Shown in pieces: positions 33,201-45,180 of a DNA stretch of 64,000 bases. The notes under the pieces are model-generated. The model worked only from the letters and a program-made list of their open reading frames with translations. It was not told the DNA's origin and searched no databases. Within the stretch, counting starts at the first letter, position 1. Each line of letters opens with the position of its first letter. The stretch covers positions 164,615,296-164,679,295 of the forward strand of contig NC_073746.1 in the NCBI RefSeq assembly GCF_029784135.1. The letters run 5' to 3'. Source of the DNA: Toxorhynchites rutilus septentrionalis (lineage: Eukaryota > Arthropoda > Insecta > Diptera > Culicidae). The translations under genes were made by a program, and so were the position numbers.

Positions 33201-34937
33201 AATGTTCGAGATGACAGTAGATCTCGACGTTGTATGCGATTTCTTGGTTCTGAAATCTTTCGTCATCTTTCACGCAGCTTACAAATTCTACCCTCCAAGA
33301 ACATGTTTGTTTTCTCGTATTTTTTATATTTGCCATAGAGTTAAAGTTCTTGTCATTGAGAGAATTTGGCATATGGTATGGTATATGAATTATGGAGACT
33401 TTGAACTTTTGCTGTTCGTTCGTCTTTAGCTTTGAAAAGGGCCAACAACCTCACTCCAAACTCCTTCTTCAACTGTCTTGACAAAGACGCATAATTATCG
33501 CTCGAGGCTCCTCAGCAAACCATGTCCACTTTCAGCACCGTCAAACGAAGATTTGATGTAGTTTGCGGGGATATTTTGATCGTTTATAGATTTCCCAAAA
33601 ACCTATCACTATAGTGATTTGCTGAGAAATCAATATTCAGAATTAATTTGAATTCATCATACATACTTTGGAAAGATTCCTTACTCATTAATACGTTCGA
33701 CGCCCAACGAGACGTTTTTGAATTTCTTGCAGGGCCCAACTTGCGAATAAATTAATCAATGAAGATCAAACTTAGTTTGTAGATAACTTTTACATGATCT
33801 AGCGATGTTTGTTTTCAATTGAAGACGAATTGATGACAATAACACATGCCAAAGTCATATTATAGGGATTTTCCAAAAAACTGCAGTACAAACCATCCGT
33901 ACTATAAATTAATAAAAAGTAAAGTATAAACAGTATAATATTATGGTTATGATTTTATTATTTTTCTTCATATCCTATAGTTACATTTAGGTGCCTATTC
34001 TACCAAATTCCTTCTAAAAATCCTATTCAATTTGAACGAGGAAAGTGTCACCCATATGTGAGTGACGGGGCGTCGAAAGTGTTAAATGAGGAAATTAATG
34101 AGTGGATGAGGGGATGAATTGTTGAATGTTTTCTTTAAATTTTGATATTATTTGATTCGATTACAAATATATTTACTGCTAGCTGATCCGGTAGACGTTG
34201 TTCTGCCATATAAATTATGTTTAGTGAAAATTTTAATTGTTGAATAAAAAGTAACCGAAAGTATCATAAATGTGATTGAATGTTGAACGATCTACATTGA
34301 TTGAAAGTGATCGATAAAATATTTCGAAATCCGATTGGTTTGAATCTCGATCGCATTTCAAGATTCGATCGGAAACCATTTTTGCATTCTTAAATCCATT
34401 CGCCTCAAATTCAATTGTTTTATGTGGCTATCTTGCCTTGGCGCAAAACAAACGTCAAAATAATCCATCCGTATTTGTGGAGCAAATTACTCTCAATCGG
34501 ATTGGTATGCTATTTCCAATATTTCAAATTTTCATGAAAAATATTACTCGATGTTATTTGAATACTTAGAGATAGTGACCTTAACTTACCAAAACTTTAT
34601 TCATAATATGAAGTCATTATTAGATACAATTTCTGTTCAAGCTTAGTCATTTATCCACTTACAGAGAATTTGTTACGCTGATATAGAACACATATTTGAT
34701 ACGATAATTTTCGTTTATATTTTTTCCACCCGAATATCCATTACTATTATGAATAGTAAATGAAACACGTAACTCAATGTCATCAATGTCGAATTGCGTG
34801 GCAAGATTGACATATTTGCATAATTTAAATGGAGTCGGGGTGTACAGATAACAGAATGCAGAATTGCGATCCCTTCGGATAATTCTCGATCGATTTTCAG
34901 AATACGGATGTGTAGTTTTTTTTATTGCTTAGTTGTG
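33201..34937. other. Long AT-rich stretch, nothing recognised
   Basis: No gene, RNA or defined element was supported on either strand. Confidence 0.3.
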
Positions 34938-35208
34938 CTCCCCTGGCCGAGTGGTTAGCGTCATAACTAACATGCCGGGTGTTCGGGTTCGATTCCCGTT
35001 CTAGTCGGGGGAATTTTTCGTCAAAGAAATTTCCTCCGACTTGCACTGTGATCACGCGTATTCTAGAGCTTGCCACTCAGAATGCATTCAAGGCGTGTTA
35101 TTTGGCATAGAAATCTCAACTAAGTACTAAGAAAAATGACGAAGTAATACTACGTTGAGACGGCGAAGTTCCTCTAGGAACGTTAGTGCCATTGAAGAAG
35201 AAGAAGAA
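34938..35208 (+). mobile_element. tRNA-headed SINE with (GAA)n tail
   Basis: The head reads TGGCCGAGTGGTTAGCG (A box) followed 35 nt later by GGGTTCGATTCCC (B box). A ~150-bp tRNA-unrelated body follows, ending AACGTTAGTGCCATT and then GAAGAAGAAGAAGAAG. This is the standard layout of a tRNA-derived, pol III-transcribed SINE mobilised by a LINE. A 5'-truncated relative lies at 37293-37430. No clear target duplication was identified. Confidence 0.9.
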
Positions 35209-35469
35209 GTTTTTTTATCCCTTTTGTTTATTTTAGGCTCATTAGCATTTAAGCTGTAACAGAGCCTAATTTTAATCGTGTACATGTCACATGTTTATCA
35301 TATCTATAATTAGCACATTACACAGTTGCCATTTTTCGGCGTTTTTCTAGAGTATTTCCATTCTGTACCATTGCATATGGTACACATCTACACAGTAGCC
35401 ATTTAGGCGTAAGAGTTTTGTTTCTGTTGTTCCATTATCCAGTTAGACCGGACAGCGGAGACAGTTGAT

Positions 35470-35716
35470 TGATCATTGTTTAGTTATTTATAGAACAGCA
35501 GCCCGATGTGTATTGCAGAGCAGAGCATTCATCCGATTCATCCATACATGAATCGATCTTATTTCGACCGTGGATCGATCTCCATCGCTGATGATTGTTG
35601 CGTGGACGTAGTTATTCTGTAACAACACAAAGATGGTCAATGAAGGCCCTGAGTTTTGAACTCACGATCGATCGCTTACTAAGCGAATGCGCAACCAATG
35701 TGGCTACGGAGACCCC
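35470..35716 (-). mobile_element. Second tRNA-headed SINE, different family
   Basis: On the minus strand, from 35716: GGTCTCCGTAGCCACATTGG (A box) and, about 40 nt on, GTGAGTTCAAAACTCA (B-box-like). A body then runs to roughly 35470. It faces the SINE at 34938-35208. The 3' boundary is approximate. Confidence 0.72.
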
Positions 35717-36724
35717 CTATGAGTAGTTGATCAGGATTAAGAATTTATGCTTTATTATTATTATGGAAATTATGCTACTAATTTTCTCAGGGCGTATTTT
35801 TTCGACTAACCACACTAAAAATGTATGTATAAGGTAGTCATTATATTGCAATTCAACAGAATACATCTAGCAACGTGTGAAACCGAAGACGTGTAATGTT
35901 GTAATGAAGCTCATTAACGGTCAAACACGCATGCTGTCACGACACTGCATTTTTTTTGTCTTGGCAATATCAGCTACTGTGTTGGCGTTGCTCATGATAG
36001 CATCTCGCAAGTGAATATATTCTTCCTCACGCCGCTTCTGATGATTGTGTCGTAGTAATCGCAGTCGTTCGCTTTATACCTTTATGTACATCTTCAATGA
36101 TGAATTGTTGGGAGAGATCATGACATCGTAAAGTTACATTCTGACCACGGAGAATAATCATGTGATACACATAAAAAACCATTGAGCGCTTTTCTTACAC
36201 GTATTTTGGTACATCTTCGATTTTTGTCTATCACAAAAATGGATCAAATTTTGCGTGAAAAACAAAATTAAGTGCACGAACACATTCCGAATGTTGATTG
36301 TGACATCTGGTGAACCTACCTACGTTTATCGGAGTTCCAAAATATGTTTTCGGGGGGTCGAAAAGATGTAAACGACGCAAAAGCGTGCTGGAAGCCCGAA
36401 CATGTTAACAACTGAAATCGAATATAAGTAATCTCTGGGTATATAAAAATCGTGATACTTTTAGAACAGCTCTTGAAGATAGAGTGGTCCACTCTATCCC
36501 ATTCCATTAAGCATTACCATAGCCATAGCCGATTTTGCTTCAGCATTACGAAGGGATATCTCTAGAGGTAGGTAAGAGACAAAAAAGATGAATCAAAACA
36601 CGTGTAAGAAAGCAGTTGTCAAAAATGAATATATAACTGAATATTCAAAAAAGCCGTACTTGTCAGCATAAGAGAGAGGCATGAGTACCAACATAATGCC
36701 ACAAAAAAATTAGAATCGAATATA
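35717..36724. other. AT-rich stretch, nothing recognised
   Basis: No coding motif or element ends supported. Confidence 0.3.
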
Positions 36725-37285
36725 CGACCTCGTATACAGCCATTCCATGCCCAACCGAGGTTCTCGAGATTTTCGTTGAATTTGATAGTTTTGTTCCTTA
36801 TCGAAAAATATTAGACCCATGTTTTTTTAATTTTTTTATTAGGGTGCCCATTTCCAGTTTAGGGTGATTAGAAAAATACTTTTCCCCTTTTTTACAAAAA
36901 AATACTTTTTCTATAAAATTCATAACTTTTGACCGTTTCAGATGATCGACATATTGCATTTTTATTGATGATGTTTGTGGGTGAGGAGTGCATGTATTTG
37001 TGGGAATGAAATACACCCTATACAAAATGTTTACCACCTCGTAAAAACACCCTTTGCCAAATATCAGCTCAATCGGACTTAAGGGAGAGTGGCGCAAAGC
37101 GGTCAAAGTTTGAGTTTTTTGAAAAATCTAAAAATCAATTTCGTATTCCGAAAAAAAGTCTCAGAGTGTCGATTTTTGACAAAAAAAATTCGAAATGACG
37201 CTAGATCTCGACGTTTCATGCGATATTAAGACATTGGCATCAAAACAAAATTTTCGAAAACCCCGATTTCCTTCCCCCCCAATAC
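36725..37285 (+). repeat. Composite of two dispersed repeats
   Basis: 36737-36830 matches the right arm and flank of the foldback at 4723-4830 (CCATTCCATG, TTCTCGAGATTTTCG, AATATTAGACCC). From 36840 it begins TAGGGTGCCCATTTCC and at 37010-37110 shares ATACAAAATGTTTACCACCT and AGCTCAATCGGACTTAAGG with the hAT-type MITE at 32230. No right end is present. Confidence 0.7.
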
Positions 37286-37292
37286 CAATTAA

Positions 37293-37430
37293 AATAGTTC
37301 GCCACTCCGAATACATTAAAGGTGTGTTTTTCTTCATAGGAATCTTAACTAATTACTACTCATAAAAATGACGCAATTAATATCTACGTTGAGAAGGCAA
37401 ATGTTCCACTGGGAACGTTAGTTACATCCA
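37293..37430 (+). repeat. 5'-truncated copy of the GAA-tail SINE
   Basis: Matches the body of the SINE at 34938: CGCCACTCCGAATACATT, AATCTTAACTAATTACTACT, AAAAATGACGCAATTAAT and GGGAACGTTAG. It lacks the tRNA head and the GAA tail. Confidence 0.78.
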
Positions 37431-37832
37431 AGATGTATACGTATGAGTATTATCACTCCTTGCAATCGTATAAAAACGAATGTTAAGAATCGTTCATTCT
37501 GAGATCGTACCAGATTATATTTGTTGGGACACTGAGACTTGGTTCCAGGTTTTTGGTTTTGAGATATATTTTTTTATTGAATAAATCAGTAAACTTAGAA
37601 CAGCAAATACAAGCCAAAAATTACTCTAATGTTGCCCAAACCTCGTATATTGATGCCTTTTAGGAAAATTTTGCACATGAATTTTTATTTGTCTGAAATC
37701 TGGCTGTATACCCAATGCACCAATTTTTGAAAAATTGTAACCCTCAAACGATTCACGATTTCTTATGTGCAAATGAAGGGTATTTTTAGTAAATTTGAAA
37801 AAATAACATATGGTACCCAATGTCTACTTCTG

Positions 37833-38313
37833 CACCCAACCTAGCGTTGGCTGAAAACATTTCATCTTTGGCAGAAATAATGCCATTTCGTGTGCTGGAG
37901 GGTCAAATGCGCAAATAATGAGCTGTTTTAAAAGCTTTAGAAAAGGTTTGTATGGATGCGAGCAGACATCTCTTTCTGTTTTCTTTCTCATTTCATTTGA
38001 GATTGTGCCAAAAAAGTCCATACGACGTCAATGGGGATCGAACCAAGGCCGGCTTGAATGCAAATCTATTTCACACGACCACGCTCTCCATATAGCTGCC
38101 AGCGCTATTATAAAGGAGCGTGATAATATTACACCTCATCATAAAATGAAGTTGGAAGGTGTTTTCTAAGACGATAAAGAAGAACATGAACGAGAATATA
38201 TCATTCTCTGTCTGGGCCGTGTATTTGCAAACTATACAAAAAGCTTTCATATGCTTTCATTTAAATGTGTCTCATATTTCGCCATAACATGTGCTAAAAA
38301 TTAACTTTGGGCG
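37833..38313 (-). mobile_element. TIR element with internal tRNA-like module, copy 1
   Basis: Ends are CACCCAACCTAGCG and (inverted) CGCCCAAAGTTAATTTTTAG. The copy at 53806-54398 is inverted relative to this one and about 105 bp longer. On the minus strand it carries CAGCTATATGGAGAGCG (A-box-like, 38098-38082) and GGTTCGATCCC (B box, 38044-38034). Flanking dinucleotides here are TG/TG, whereas copy 2 has TA/TA, so the exact terminus of this copy is uncertain. No protein is encoded. Confidence 0.8.
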
Positions 38314-38900
38314 TGGGTGAAAACTTCAAGAATGTTTATTTTTTATGATACTTAAAGGGGTAAGTTTCGAAGGTCTTTAAATAGGTCTCCAAAATGAACG
38401 AACAAGAAGGCTAGACTAAAATCATCTAGAAAGATTTGTAATTTTTCTCATTTTTCATGTCTAAAATAGCTTCCGGCATTCGGAATGACAAACTTGGATT
38501 ACGTTTTAAAAACCGCTCTGCTAATTCGTCCATGATATCTGCTTGCACTTGCAAACGTAGCTAGTGGGTATCTGTTAAAAAAAGAAGAAGATGATGAAAT
38601 TGTTTTCAAACCAAAATTCTTTTCCCTTCGGTGGAGTGTCTGTACTACCCGACCTGATTAGTATTTTTTCCATCAATATTTCTGGAGTAAAAATGAGAAA
38701 ACTTCACCGCTGATTCGATAAACTGGAAGAGAAGTGATGGTAAAACACTAGCTTAACGAAAAATTAAGTGTGTTCCAACAAAATTGATCTTATATGGAAA
38801 AATCAGGATTATTTGAGCAAATCAGACAAAAATAGTACTTGTCTGTACATCGAGAAGCGTTTTAAAATGTCGGGATAATCTTGAAAAACTGAAATGTTTA
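38314..38900. other. AT-rich stretch, nothing recognised
   Basis: No gene or repeat supported between the two elements. Confidence 0.3.
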
Positions 38901-39077
38901 CAGTAAAACCTGTTTTTGTGCGAATTTTTTTGTGTGATTTATTTTGTGCGGTTTTCTGTTGAAAAAAAAGTTTTTTTTCAAAATGTGTACCGAACACGGT
39001 TTTTTGAAACTACTGGTGAAGTTTTGCACGATTTTTTTATGCGGTCCCTATCCGTCGCACAAAAAAAGGTTAGCCTG
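38901..39077 (-). mobile_element. MITE-like element flanked by TA, copy B
   Basis: Inverted, shorter copy of 3773-4128. The plus strand starts CAGTAAAACCTGTTTTTGTG after TA (38899-38900) and ends GGTTAGCCTG before TA (39078-39079). It shares CTACTGGTGAAGTTT and TTTATGCGGTCCCTATC with copy A in reverse complement. Confidence 0.75.
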
Positions 39078-39839
39078 TACATTGCTGTCCTCCTAGGAAA
39101 AAGCATTCTTCTACAATTTTTACTAGCAAACTGTAAACAGTTTCACGAGAACTTTTCCGAAGATGTCTATTATTGAGTTGGGGTTTTCTTTGTCTGTTAA
39201 CACGTTGAGCCCAGCCGACGTTGAGCTTTTTGGTAGGAAATTGTTGACTGACTGGGACTGACAGTTATAAAATAATAAAACTTTCTAGTCGTATTGCTGA
39301 CTATTTTCTATTAATACAATAAGTATCTTTGTGAACTAGGATCGACACTGCTATTGTGCAAACGCTCTCGATGCGCGCTGAATGGAAAGCGGAGCAAGAA
39401 ATAATCGGGGCTTAACGTATTAACTGAACTAATACTACAATTCAGCTAGAATTTCAGGAATTTCCTCGATTAGCGCTGACTGCTGACTAAATATCAATTC
39501 TTTTCATCGACTGAGATACATTATCGTGAGTCCGAGAACTACGTACCACGCTTGTTCGGCGGTCTCGAAGGCACAACTTGGTCATGTATAACTTATGTGG
39601 TTTCCATTCCTCTCGGCGATCCAATTTATGTAGCACAAACTTGATTACCCAGCGGCGACCACGAAAAGATGTCGTCCTCAAACAAAGGTATGTATTTATT
39701 TTCGTCTTAAATGCTCGACAGTGCACCATTACATATGCTGTAGGGGTACAATTTGCCAGAGCTATCGTACCATGAATCTGTAGACGAAATTGCACTGTGT
39801 GAAATCAGCCTATGCTGAAAAGCCCGGATCGCATGCATC
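39078..39839. other. Unannotated stretch, no gene recognised
   Basis: A 102-aa minus frame at 39795-39487 has no recognised domain. No repeat identified. Confidence 0.25.
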
Positions 39840-41080
39840 TATCGATGCGCTCTCCCTCTCGAGCAACAGCAGCCAGCAGCCATGAGGTTCGTGATATCAC
39901 GCTCTCTCTCCCGGTTTCGGGGCGTATCCATCGTCTCAGACTTCATGGCTGTCTGGCGGCCACCAAACGGCACCAGCGGTAGCGCAGACACCGGCCGCAA
40001 CTGCATTCCGCTGTTAACCAGCGACCACTATCCGATCCGCACAACACACTGCACACTGCGCCTCAACTGCATATATACCAATTCACAGTGGCGAAAAAAA
40101 AGCGAAGATCCGCACGACGCGGCAGACATAAGCCCTGGCTGCACTCGCTATTTGCTCTGTGGATTCAATTCAGTATTATGTTCAACGCGCGGCGGTGTGA
40201 CCTACTTTCCGAACGGCAAAATCGTTTTCGTCTGGCTTGGGATCGGAGAGTCCCGGCGAAACTTTGCTCAAACTCACTCTCGCTCCCTCTTTCAATGTAT
40301 CCCTCTCTCTCTCTCGCTCTTTCTTGTTTTATCTGTGTCACTCTACCGTCGAATGCACCGGCGGCAACAACCGGCGAGATGCACAATCCATAACACCGCA
40401 CATGCCGCAGTCATTAGCGACTCTTAGCAGTGCTGCTTTCTTATTACTTCGGACCGACACTTTTGGCCCCTTGAGCAACGAAGCCCCCTATCTGCCAAGA
40501 AGAGAAGAGAAGGAAGAAGGCGGATCGATTCAAATTAAGGCCAACGACACCATCATAGTGCATCATAGCATACAATCCTGGAAGTCCTCGCTCTGTCAAC
40601 CACTATTGATTTCACTGTTGAAAAGTTTCGTAATCTTTCAAAAGTGTTCCCCGTGTCGCTTATGGTTTTCATTACCTGAAAGTACAAAAGAGAAAAAAAC
40701 ATTCTTAATATTTACATTCATGAGCACACACAAAGCATAATAACAAGTTGTCGTTCTTCAGTCCCAGTAATCCCTCGCGAGCTTGCATGTTACTACCCCC
40801 TCTCTCTTTCACGGCAAACATCAACCAGCTACATTGTTGGGTGGAAAAATTGGTTCTCCTTGGGAATCTCGCGTCGTCGAATTATTCCACCATGGCAAGT
40901 GAGATCAGGGGTACTGTAAACATGAAAGGGCACCCCAGAAGCCAGACCAGAAACGCGTTGCGCCATGATGGATCGCTTTCCACATTTTCTGCAGGCAGCA
41001 GAACCTCCCCCCCCCCCCTCCATCGTATTTCGCCATCGTCAGCATCCTATTCGCTATCTCCATTATGGTCAGGGCTCTAG
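39840..41080. promoter_or_regulatory. GC-richer island with CT-rich runs
   Basis: Composition is well above the AT-rich average. It has GAGAG/CTCTC runs (e.g. CCCTCTCTCTCTCTCGCTC near 40302), which in insects often mark promoters bound by GAGA factor. Open frames of 181 and 167 aa lie in different plus frames and match nothing I recognise. Candidate promoter or noncoding exon; inference from composition. Confidence 0.3.
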
Positions 41081-41499
41081 GATGGATGGTAGCACTAGGA
41101 GAAGACGGGGTAAAACCGGATCACTTTTAGTTTTTCTATAAAATGCTCAGTATTTTGATAAATATGGTACGCAAGAAGCATATTTTTGTCATTTCGAAAC
41201 ACCTTGCAACATCTGAGCGCACGAAATGTCAAAACTATGAACAAAACAAAGTTTTCGTCGATTGCGATTGCGTAATCTAATTTTCAAGACAACCAAAATA
41301 AGGATTTTTACAACAAAAACTGTATATTCCGTTAGTTGTCAGTGTCCCAGTCCTTCTGTAGATTGTTCCGGTTCTTCCTGCGTGAAAATCTAAGATCGAT
41401 TTCGTAAGCGCAAACATCAAATGGACTAATAACGCTTGTCAATATGTAATTGTAGAACATATGCGAATTGAATATTTTCGAACTTTTCCTTTTTTTTCA
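41081..41499. other. AT-rich stretch, nothing recognised
   Basis: No feature supported before the 143-bp array. Confidence 0.3.
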
Positions 41500-42320
41500 G
41501 AGTTTTCCGAAAATTTTCAATTGTCATGTCTGGTTGAAATATTTGTATTATTTTTATGGGACCCCCTCTTCATTTCAGAAAAGGGAAGGGTGTCATACCA
41601 TCATAGAAACATTTTTCGTACCCTAAAACCCTCACATCCCAAATTTGGCTCAATTTGCTTGATTATTTCTCGAGTTATGCAGAAGTTTTGGTTTTATTTG
41701 TGTGGCAGTCACCCCTCAGAGAGAGGGGAGGAGTATCTATTCACCATAGAAACATTTCGTGTCCCCTAAAACCTTCACATGCCAAATTTGGCTCCATTCA
41801 CTTGATTATTTTTCGAGTTATACAGAAATTTGTGTTTCATGCTGGCGACAGCCCCCTTTTAGAAATGGGGGAGGAGTGTCCAACCACCATAGAAACATTT
41901 TATGTACCCTAAAACCTTCACATGTCAACTTTGGTTTCGTTTGCTTGATTAATTCCCGAGTAATGCAGAAATTTGTGTTTCATTTGTATGGCAGCCCCCC
42001 TTTAGAGAGGGGGAGGAGTGTCTAACCACCATAGAAACATTTATTGCATCTAAAAACCTCTAAATGCCAAATTTGACACCATTAGCTTGATTAGTTCTCG
42101 AGTTGAGCGCCTAAAATACCCCTCCCTGAGAGATGGGAAGAGTGTCGAATCACCATAAAAACATTTCTTGCCCCCTAAAACCTCCACAAACTTGGTTCCG
42201 TTTGGTTGATTAGTTTTCGAGTTATGCAGAAATTTGTGTTCCACTTGTATGGCAGTGCTTGTTTAGTTCTCGAGTTATGCGCCTCCCCTCTCCTTCTTTC
42301 ATTTATATGGCAACAAACGT
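41500..42320 (+). repeat. Tandem array, ~143-bp unit, about 5-6 copies
   Basis: CACATGCCAAATTTGG-type strings recur at about 41632, 41776, 41919 and 42062, with a decayed one near 42180. Each unit has CATAGAAACATTT, CCCTAAAACC, TTGCTTGATTA, TCTCGAGTTATGCAGAAATT and a run of C then GAGAGGGG. Same family as 8930-9430 but with a longer spacing. It ends directly at the hexanucleotide tract. Confidence 0.92.
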
Positions 42321-42335
42321 GTCGTCGTGTGTTTC

Positions 42336-43964
42336 AGAAGAAGGATAAGGATAAGGATAAGGATAAGGATAAGGAGAAGGAGAAGAAGGAGAAGAAGGAG
42401 AAGGAGAAGAAGGAGAAGGAGAAGAAGGAGAAGGAGGAGAAGGAGAAGGAGATGGAGAAGGAGAAGGAGAAGGAGAAGGAGAAGGAGAAGGAGAAGGAGA
42501 AGGAGAAGGAGAAGGAGAAGGAGAAGGAGAAGGAGAAGGAGAAGGAGAAGGAGAAGGAGAAGGAGAAGGAGAAGGAGAAGGAGAAGGAGAAGGAGAAGGA
42601 GAAGGAGAAGGAGAAGGAGAAGGAGAAGGAGAAGGAGAAGGAGAAGGAGAAGGAGAAGGAGAAGGAGAAGGAGAAGGAGGAGGAGAAGGAGAAGGAGAAG
42701 GAGAAGGAGAAGGAGAAGGAGAAGGAGAAGGAGAAGGAGAAGGAGAAGGAGAAGGAGAAGGAGAAGGAGAAGGAGAAGGAGAAGGAGAAGGAGAAGGAGA
42801 AGGAGAAGGAGAAGGAGAAGGAGAAGGAGAAGGAGAAGGAGAAGGAGAAGGAGAAGGAGAAGGAGAAGGAGAAGGAGAAGGAGAAGGAGAAGGAGAAGGA
42901 GAAGGAGAAGGAGAAGGAGAAGGAGAAGGAGAAGGAGAAGGAGAAGGAGAAGGAGAAGGAGAAGGAGAAGGAGAAGGAGAAGGAGAAGGAGAAGGAGAAG
43001 GAGAAGGAGAAGGAGAAGGAGAAGGAGAAGGAGAAGGAGAAGGAGAAGGAGAAGGAGAAGGAGAAGGAGAAGGAGAAGGAGAAGGAGAAGGAGAAGGAGA
43101 AGGAGAAGGAGAAGGAGAAGGAGAAGGAGAAGGAGAAGGAGAAGGAGAAGGAGAAGGAGAAGGAGAAGGAGAAGGAGAAGGAGAAGGAGAAGGAGAAGGA
43201 GAAGGAGAAGGAGAAGGAGAAGGAGAAGGAGAAGGAGAAGGAGAAGGAGAAGGAGAAGGAGAAGGAGAAGGAGAAGGAGAAGGAGAAGGAGAAGGAGAAG
43301 GAGAAGGAGAAGGAGAAGGAGAAGGAGAAGGAGAAGGAGAAGGAGAAGGAGAAGGAGAAGGAGAAGGAGAAGGAGAAGGAGAAGGAGAAGGAGAAGGAGA
43401 AGGAGAAGGAGAAGGAGAAGGAGAAGGAGAAGGAGAAGGAGAAGGAGAAGGAGAAGGAGAAGGAGAAGGAGAAGGAGAAGGAGAAGGAGAAGGAGAAGGA
43501 GAAGGAGAAGGAGAAGGAGAAGGAGAAGGAGAAGGAGAAGGAGAAGGAGAAGGAGAAGGAGAAGGAGAAGGAGAAGGAGAAGGAGAAGGAGAAGGAGAAG
43601 GAGAAGGAGAAGGAGAAGGAGAAGGAGAAGGAGAAGGAGAAGGAGAAGGAGAAGGAGAAGGAGAAGGAGAAGGAGAAGGAGAAGGAGAAGGAGAAGGAGA
43701 AGGAGAAGGAGAAGGAGAAGGAGAAGGAGAAGGAGAAGGAGAAGGAGAAGGAGAAGGAGAAGGAGAAGGAGAAGGAGAAGGAGAAGGAGAAGGAGAAGGA
43801 GAAGGAGAAGGAGAAGGAGAAGGAGAAGGAGAAGGAGAAGGAGAAGGAGAAGGAGAAGGAGAAGGAGAAGGAGAAGGAGAAGGAGAAGGAGAAGGAGAAG
43901 GAGAAGGAGAAGGAGGAGAAGGAGAAGGAGAAGGAGGAGAAGGAGAATGAGAAGGAGGAGAAGA
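42336..43964 (+). repeat. (GAGAAG)n polypurine satellite, ~1.6 kb
   Basis: The left edge has five GGATAA units and mixed GAAGAAG variants, then a near-perfect hexamer run from about 42455 to 43910 (roughly 240 copies, one GGAGGAGGA variant near 42680). The right edge decays through GGAGGAGAA and GAGAATGAG. The plus strand is almost free of pyrimidines. All frames stay open, giving Lys-Glu, Arg-Arg and (minus) Leu repeats; these are artefacts of a 6-bp unit. The exact copy number may be affected by assembly. Confidence 0.98.
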
Positions 43965-44379
43965 TTATGGTGTATTATGGTCGTTGTGTTCGACATAGCA
44001 TCATCAGACAGAATCCGATGGCTTTCTGCTGCTCATTTCTCTAAACTAAAACACAACAGCAGGGCTGCCCGAATGGGCAGTAATAATTTCACGACTTTCA
44101 ACGTTCAGGATGATATTATTGCTTCTACTATAAATCTCCAAAATCAGATCACCAGTGTGTTCTTTTCGACGATGATGTTATATTGCTGTAATGTTGATTT
44201 TCATTCTCTATAACTATCGCATTTCACTTAAGCTTTCTTGATGGTCGAAATTCAGAGTGAATTCGTATTTCTGGAGGTAACATTCAACTGTTTTCAGATT
44301 TGAACACAATTTCGCCTGTGGTACACTTCCAACAAATGCAAATATTTGATGAAGAAACTACAACTGAAGCACACGACGA
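43965..44379. other. Unannotated stretch right of the satellite
   Basis: No gene recognised; frames running in from the satellite end here. Confidence 0.3.
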
Positions 44380-45180
44380 TTGCACGACGATGGTGTGGGT
44401 AGAACCCAACTCTGTGTGGGTAACTCTCGGCCGTCGTCTGGACTAAAAACGGACATTCTTCATTTGACCATCAGTGCTGATTCGCCTACGGGTGCCCAAA
44501 CAATCGTACCTGACTCTCGGTGCAGAAGGAAATTTGTCACACGCCGCAGCTCTATTCATGCCTCTCTCCAATTTTGGAACCTTGTCGTGGAGGATAAATT
44601 CGGACAGCCTGTCCAAATCTCGTTTTCCGTTCCTTGCATCCCATGCAGCCAATCCATACACTTGCTGACGATTATGTTGCCTAAAAAGGAAAACATTGAC
44701 ACTGCGTGGAGCTGCAGGAGCTTTCGTTTCGCGACAGTACCAAACAAACCGCGCGCGGCAATGTGGTGGGCGGTTACTTTCACGTTTTCCGCAGGCGATT
44801 ATTTAATTGCTGCCAGCCTGAGCGCTCTATTTGGAGTTGTTTTTGGGGGCTGCCTTAGTGCGCTGAGTGTGATCGCGTGCGCTGGCCTTGAAAAGTCTTC
44901 TCCCGGGACCGTGGTGAAGGTGGTTTTATTACCGACGACTGGGCGGCGGATCGTTTGTCGACTAGTGTGCTCCTAATTAAATTAAATCGCCGGCTCATTT
45001 AGGAAAGCACAATCCCATCAAGATCCAATTAGGCGGACGTGATTTAGGGTCCTGCAGCTGGCTGGCGGCTGTATATGAACGTTTGCCGATGGAATCATAG
45101 CGAGCTATTGTTTCTGGATTGAGACTAAGGGTTGGGATCTGTTGGCTGCTCAATAGCTCTTCAAGTGCACGCCACAAATC
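44380..45180. other. GC-richer island, 198-aa open frame of unknown value
   Basis: The plus frame 44380-44976 is the longest non-repetitive one in the window. Its C-terminal third is hydrophobic (a segment around residues 130-165 rich in Ala, Leu, Val). However, minus-strand frames of 60-75 aa overlap it, no known domain is visible, and there is no supporting splice or start context. It may be chance in GC-richer DNA, conserved noncoding sequence, or an unrecognised exon. Confidence 0.2.

Noticed and set aside
34938..35015. Possible functional tRNA gene
   Set aside because: It has A and B boxes but the acceptor ends do not pair properly, and it is fused to a SINE body with a GAA tail.
39882..40427. 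181-aa plus frame in the GC-richer island
   Set aside because: No domain, an overlapping 167-aa frame in another register, and CT-run translation in its C-terminal part.
42206..44213. Open frames of 565-628 aa (Lys-Glu, Arg-Arg and poly-Leu proteins)
   Set aside because: They are produced by a 6-bp repeat without stops in any frame; flanks have no gene structure.
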